Translations under genes and position numbers: made by a program
The notes under the pieces: model-generated
What the model was told of the DNA's origin: nothing
Database searches by the model: none
Seen by the model: only the letters and a program-made list of their open reading frames with translations
In this document: piece after piece, positions 60,873 through 64,000 of the stretch
Layout of the letters: the number at the start of each line of letters is the position of its first letter
Position numbering within the stretch: position 1 is the first letter of the stretch
DNA from: Pholis gunnellus
Lineage: Eukaryota > Chordata > Actinopteri > Perciformes > Pholidae
Assembly: GCA_910591455.2 (NCBI GenBank)
Contig: OU342819.1
Coordinates: 2,133,501-2,197,500, forward strand
Direction: 5' to 3'
DNA length: 64,000 nucleotides

Positions 60873-63800
60873 TCCGAACCAGAGTTTGCTGCTGACAAAT
60901 ATTTCTGTCAGGAGTTGGTTGAGACCAAAAAGAGAGCTAAAAGAGAGAGATTATTGGACTTACATTCATCAGTTATTGCATGTTTAAGGCTTGCAGTGGG
61001 ATAGTGGAGAGGAGTAGTATTAACACTTTTGAAAAATCACATTGTAATAATTAATTGATTGCGTAGAGCAGTGTGAATGCCTTTTGTGTATTCCAATGAA
61101 ACACAGCGTTGCATTCATGCGTTAATCATAAATCTATGCATGTTATTTAAGAATCTTCAAATCAATTGGTTGAAAAAAAAGAAAACCACCATCTCCTAAA
61201 CATGATTGCTTCAATAATATCTAAGGTAGACGGCCTGATGCTTATTGTTGTTTCTGTGTTGTCTCACTGAGCTGACATTGAGGAAAAACAGCCATTTAAG
61301 CAGAGCACAGTGCTGAGGACAGATACCGATGCCCTGCTTGCTCCCTGTGTATAATGTTGTGAGAGGTCGTTGCTCTTCGCCTAGCATTTTTAGCACAGTT
61401 CTATCTCTCACCTCCAGCTCTGCCGGGGCGGTGATAGCACCAAGGCGAGCTGTAATTTTCCTGCGTTTTTCTCATCTTTATCTTTCTGGCTGGTTTGGCT
61501 CAGTATGAGCGGAGCGTGTCCTACACACACCCCAGAGTGTAATCTCACATTGTGTAGCAGCATCATTTAAATGAGGCCGTCCTCAGGGTCGTCACCCCAC
61601 TCGCTCACTCAAACACACCCCTCCAAGGAGGGACTCTGACAAGGCTGCAACCTACACCGGCCCTCTCACAGAAACACAGCGCACACAGCCAGTGGATGGA
61701 AAGCATCTTCTGTTTCATATTCTATATGTGAGGTTTTGAGATGTTACATTCAGGGACATAGGAAAAAGCAGATCAACCCGAGGTCATGGTACATCCTGCA
61801 AACAATGTGACCTGCATAAAGTGGAACTATTTTCTGACAGATGGATTGGGATACTAAATGGAGAGAGTTGCATTGGTTGAATAAACACTTGTTAGTTTGT
61901 CTCTGAATAGGAAATTCAGAGATAATAATGCCTCTCAAAACAAACAACAACAGGAAGAAATATGCTTTTTTTAGGGACTATTTTAATCTACGTTGCGTGC
62001 TTGGTGAGTATGTAGGACGGTGTGTGTTGGATTGACTTAGAATAAACTACAGTGTGAGTGTTGATGGTGATTGGTCATTGCCCATGTCACCCAGGGCAAC
62101 TGTGTGGCTACTTGATGTTGTATTTGGACAATAATGGAGCTCTAAGGCACAGAGGAAGAACAGATATCAGGCTTTGATACACACACTTGTGTATATTGTT
62201 TTTTACATGGAATTTGTTGATGATAAGAAAAATATAGACATTCACCAGACTTACACTCTAACGTTGTAGATCTGTTTATCTCTATTTTTGTCTATGAAGT
62301 CTTTACTGTTTTGTCTGTGTTCATACACTACAGTAGTTTTTCATGCACTGGTCAATTTAGAGATTTTGGTCTATTTCGCTTCCAAAACATATCTTCTTTC
62401 TTTCAGACTGGTGGAAAGAAAACCTAAAAGATATAAAGTTAGTCGTTTATTTGACTACTTTGTCTATTTGCATCTGTAGATTTCTACATAAGTCATGTAA
62501 TTTGTGTGTAATTTCACAAAACATTTCTCTAAATTAGTTTTTTCTCAGACTGATCCAGAAATCTCCACCTCAGTAGCTCTTACAAACACCAAACTTTCCA
62601 GATTCATTCCTCTCTATATTCTGAAGGTTTTTACTGATGGGATTGTTCATATATCATTCATATCCTGATTCAGTCAGGAACACTCTCGTTATAGATTTTA
62701 ACCATTTATTGCAACAAATGGAATACAGTTAAACTTGGCGATAATGGCTCCGCTCTTTGAATGCTCCCCGGATTAGCCAGCAGCTACTGAGCTAAGACCG
62801 GGAGCACGAGCAATAACCCCCCTGGGTTTACAGGACAGAGGTACATTTTTTAAATACATTTCAAACATTTGCCAGAAGATGAACTAACAAAAAGGTGGAG
62901 GCTGGGGTGGAGGAGGCGAAGCTTCGCCAGCAGTGTGGTCTGAAGCAGCGTAGATGTAGAATGAATCAGTGAGAAGGAAGCTATATTTAAATAAACCTCC
63001 GTGAAGTGAGAGTGGGCTGTGATTGGTGCGTGACCGATCGGAAGCTATGATTCAATCGGCTGGCTGTCAGCTGGTTACAGCTGGGGCGTATAACTTCCGT
63101 GTCCTGCATGAATTTACGCTAGCTTCATTTTATACAACATATTAATAAAAACATGGTGAAGCTTGTCTTATGGCTGTTGACAGTGTTTTCTAAATTATGA
63201 AGTATAGGATGAATTGTTTACCTTTGTACAGAGCCAGGCTAGCTGCTACCCCTGTTGCTAAGCTAAGTTATTAGCTTAATCTTTAGCATACAGACATGAG
63301 AGTGGTATCTATTTTATCATCCTTTTAATCCCTAGGCCTATTGTTAGTCCTCTGCTCGAAAATTGTAACCCATACTAAAAAGACTATAATTCTGTAACTA
63401 CAAGGTCTATTTTTAAAATGTTGATGCTTGAATAACACTAGGGATTGTGAGATTTGATGAGATGAGTAAATATTGTGTATATGTTACTGGTTAATAGTAG
63501 CTGAAGACAGAAAAAGAGAAAGCACTGTAATTTATTAAATGAGGCCCTGGCTAGCCTAAAAACATTCCCAATTCATAGCAAACACGGTGCAGGTGCCTCA
63601 CAAAATGATTTGGTGGAAATAAAGTGAAGCAAACCCCAGTTATAGAAGTTTATGTACGAAAAAACACGCCAAATTCTCATTTTCGAACCAGGAGTTGCAG
63701 CTGTTCGATTGTACTTTTATATACTATATAACTATATATTGCACTATATTTCACTTTGTTTATCACTCATATTGTACAATCTATCATAACAGAGCTGTTT

Positions 63801-64000
63801 GGCATCATTTTGAGCCATTTTGACCTCTCTGGGGGTCATTATCTCTCCTACATGCAATTTCCTCGTCTGTGTCTGTGAAGCGCTTGCTCAGCCTATGGTG
63901 GGCGGATTTTAGCATGTAACCCCTCATTCGAACCGGGTGGTTATTTCGAACACACCAGTATGTTCCATGAAGTGATTGACAGAATTTTCAGCCACTAAAA
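60873..64000. other. Intergenic, no gene recognised
   Basis: 60885-60970 repeats the 'gttgagaccaaaaa...ggacttaca' block seen at about 2860-2910. The remainder to the right edge shows no exon, element end or tandem repeat that I can support. Confidence 0.45.

Overview
The window looks like a piece of a teleost fish chromosome. It has vertebrate-style split genes, a recognisable Rex3 (RTE-clade) retrotransposon, many hAT-type DNA elements, a tRNA-derived SINE and long simple repeats. No bacterial or organellar gene organisation is present. Almost all of the 64 kb is intronic or intergenic.

Host gene. Two plus-strand exons can be supported. Exon 13250-13367 encodes most of a PHD finger that closely matches the C-terminal PHD of PHF14. 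Exon 36790-36873 encodes a short, very acidic C-terminus and the stop codon, and is followed by a 3' UTR with a poly(A) signal at 37646. The two exons are separated by a 23.4 kb intron and join in phase 0. The exon that should supply the first two zinc ligands was not found in the first 13.2 kb, so the upstream intron probably runs off the left edge. No convincing second host gene was found from 37.7 kb to 64 kb.

Mobile DNA. (a) A 3.18 kb Rex3 copy at 39012-42191 has a perfect 12-bp target-site duplication but a badly broken ORF. A 75-bp Rex3 tail at 25638-25712 lies on the other strand with its own 10-bp duplication. (b) A nested pair lies at 44000-45134: an element with 23-bp perfect inverted ends and an 8-bp duplication, into which a 443-bp hAT MITE has inserted. 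It sits beside an L2-like endonuclease fragment. (c) A hAT family with CAGTGGCGGGCCGT ends has one complete copy (17168-18382, carrying a broken transposase C-terminus) and two partial copies (about 11.42-12.13 kb and 53.6-54.8 kb). (d) A 192-bp Tc1/mariner-type MITE lies at 26936-27127. (e) A MITE with 25-bp inverted ends lies at 55879-56177, next to a hAT transposase fragment. (f) A solo LTR candidate lies at 57528-59089. (g) An unclassified dispersed family has five copies, some of which carry a near-consensus CTCF core motif. (h) Fragments of a THAP-domain gene and of a RecQ-like helicase are also present.

Tandem repeats include a 41-bp minisatellite (eight units, 29951-30271), a 47-bp degenerate minisatellite (about 48.5-48.95 kb), a 300-bp TA tract and several G/C, GT and TGCG tracts.

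I see no new multi-gene system. The most interesting signals are the nested elements, the repeat-borne CTCF-like motifs facing each other across the 3' half of PHF14, the hairpin-bearing minisatellite beside a hAT end, and the divergent acidic PHF14 tail.
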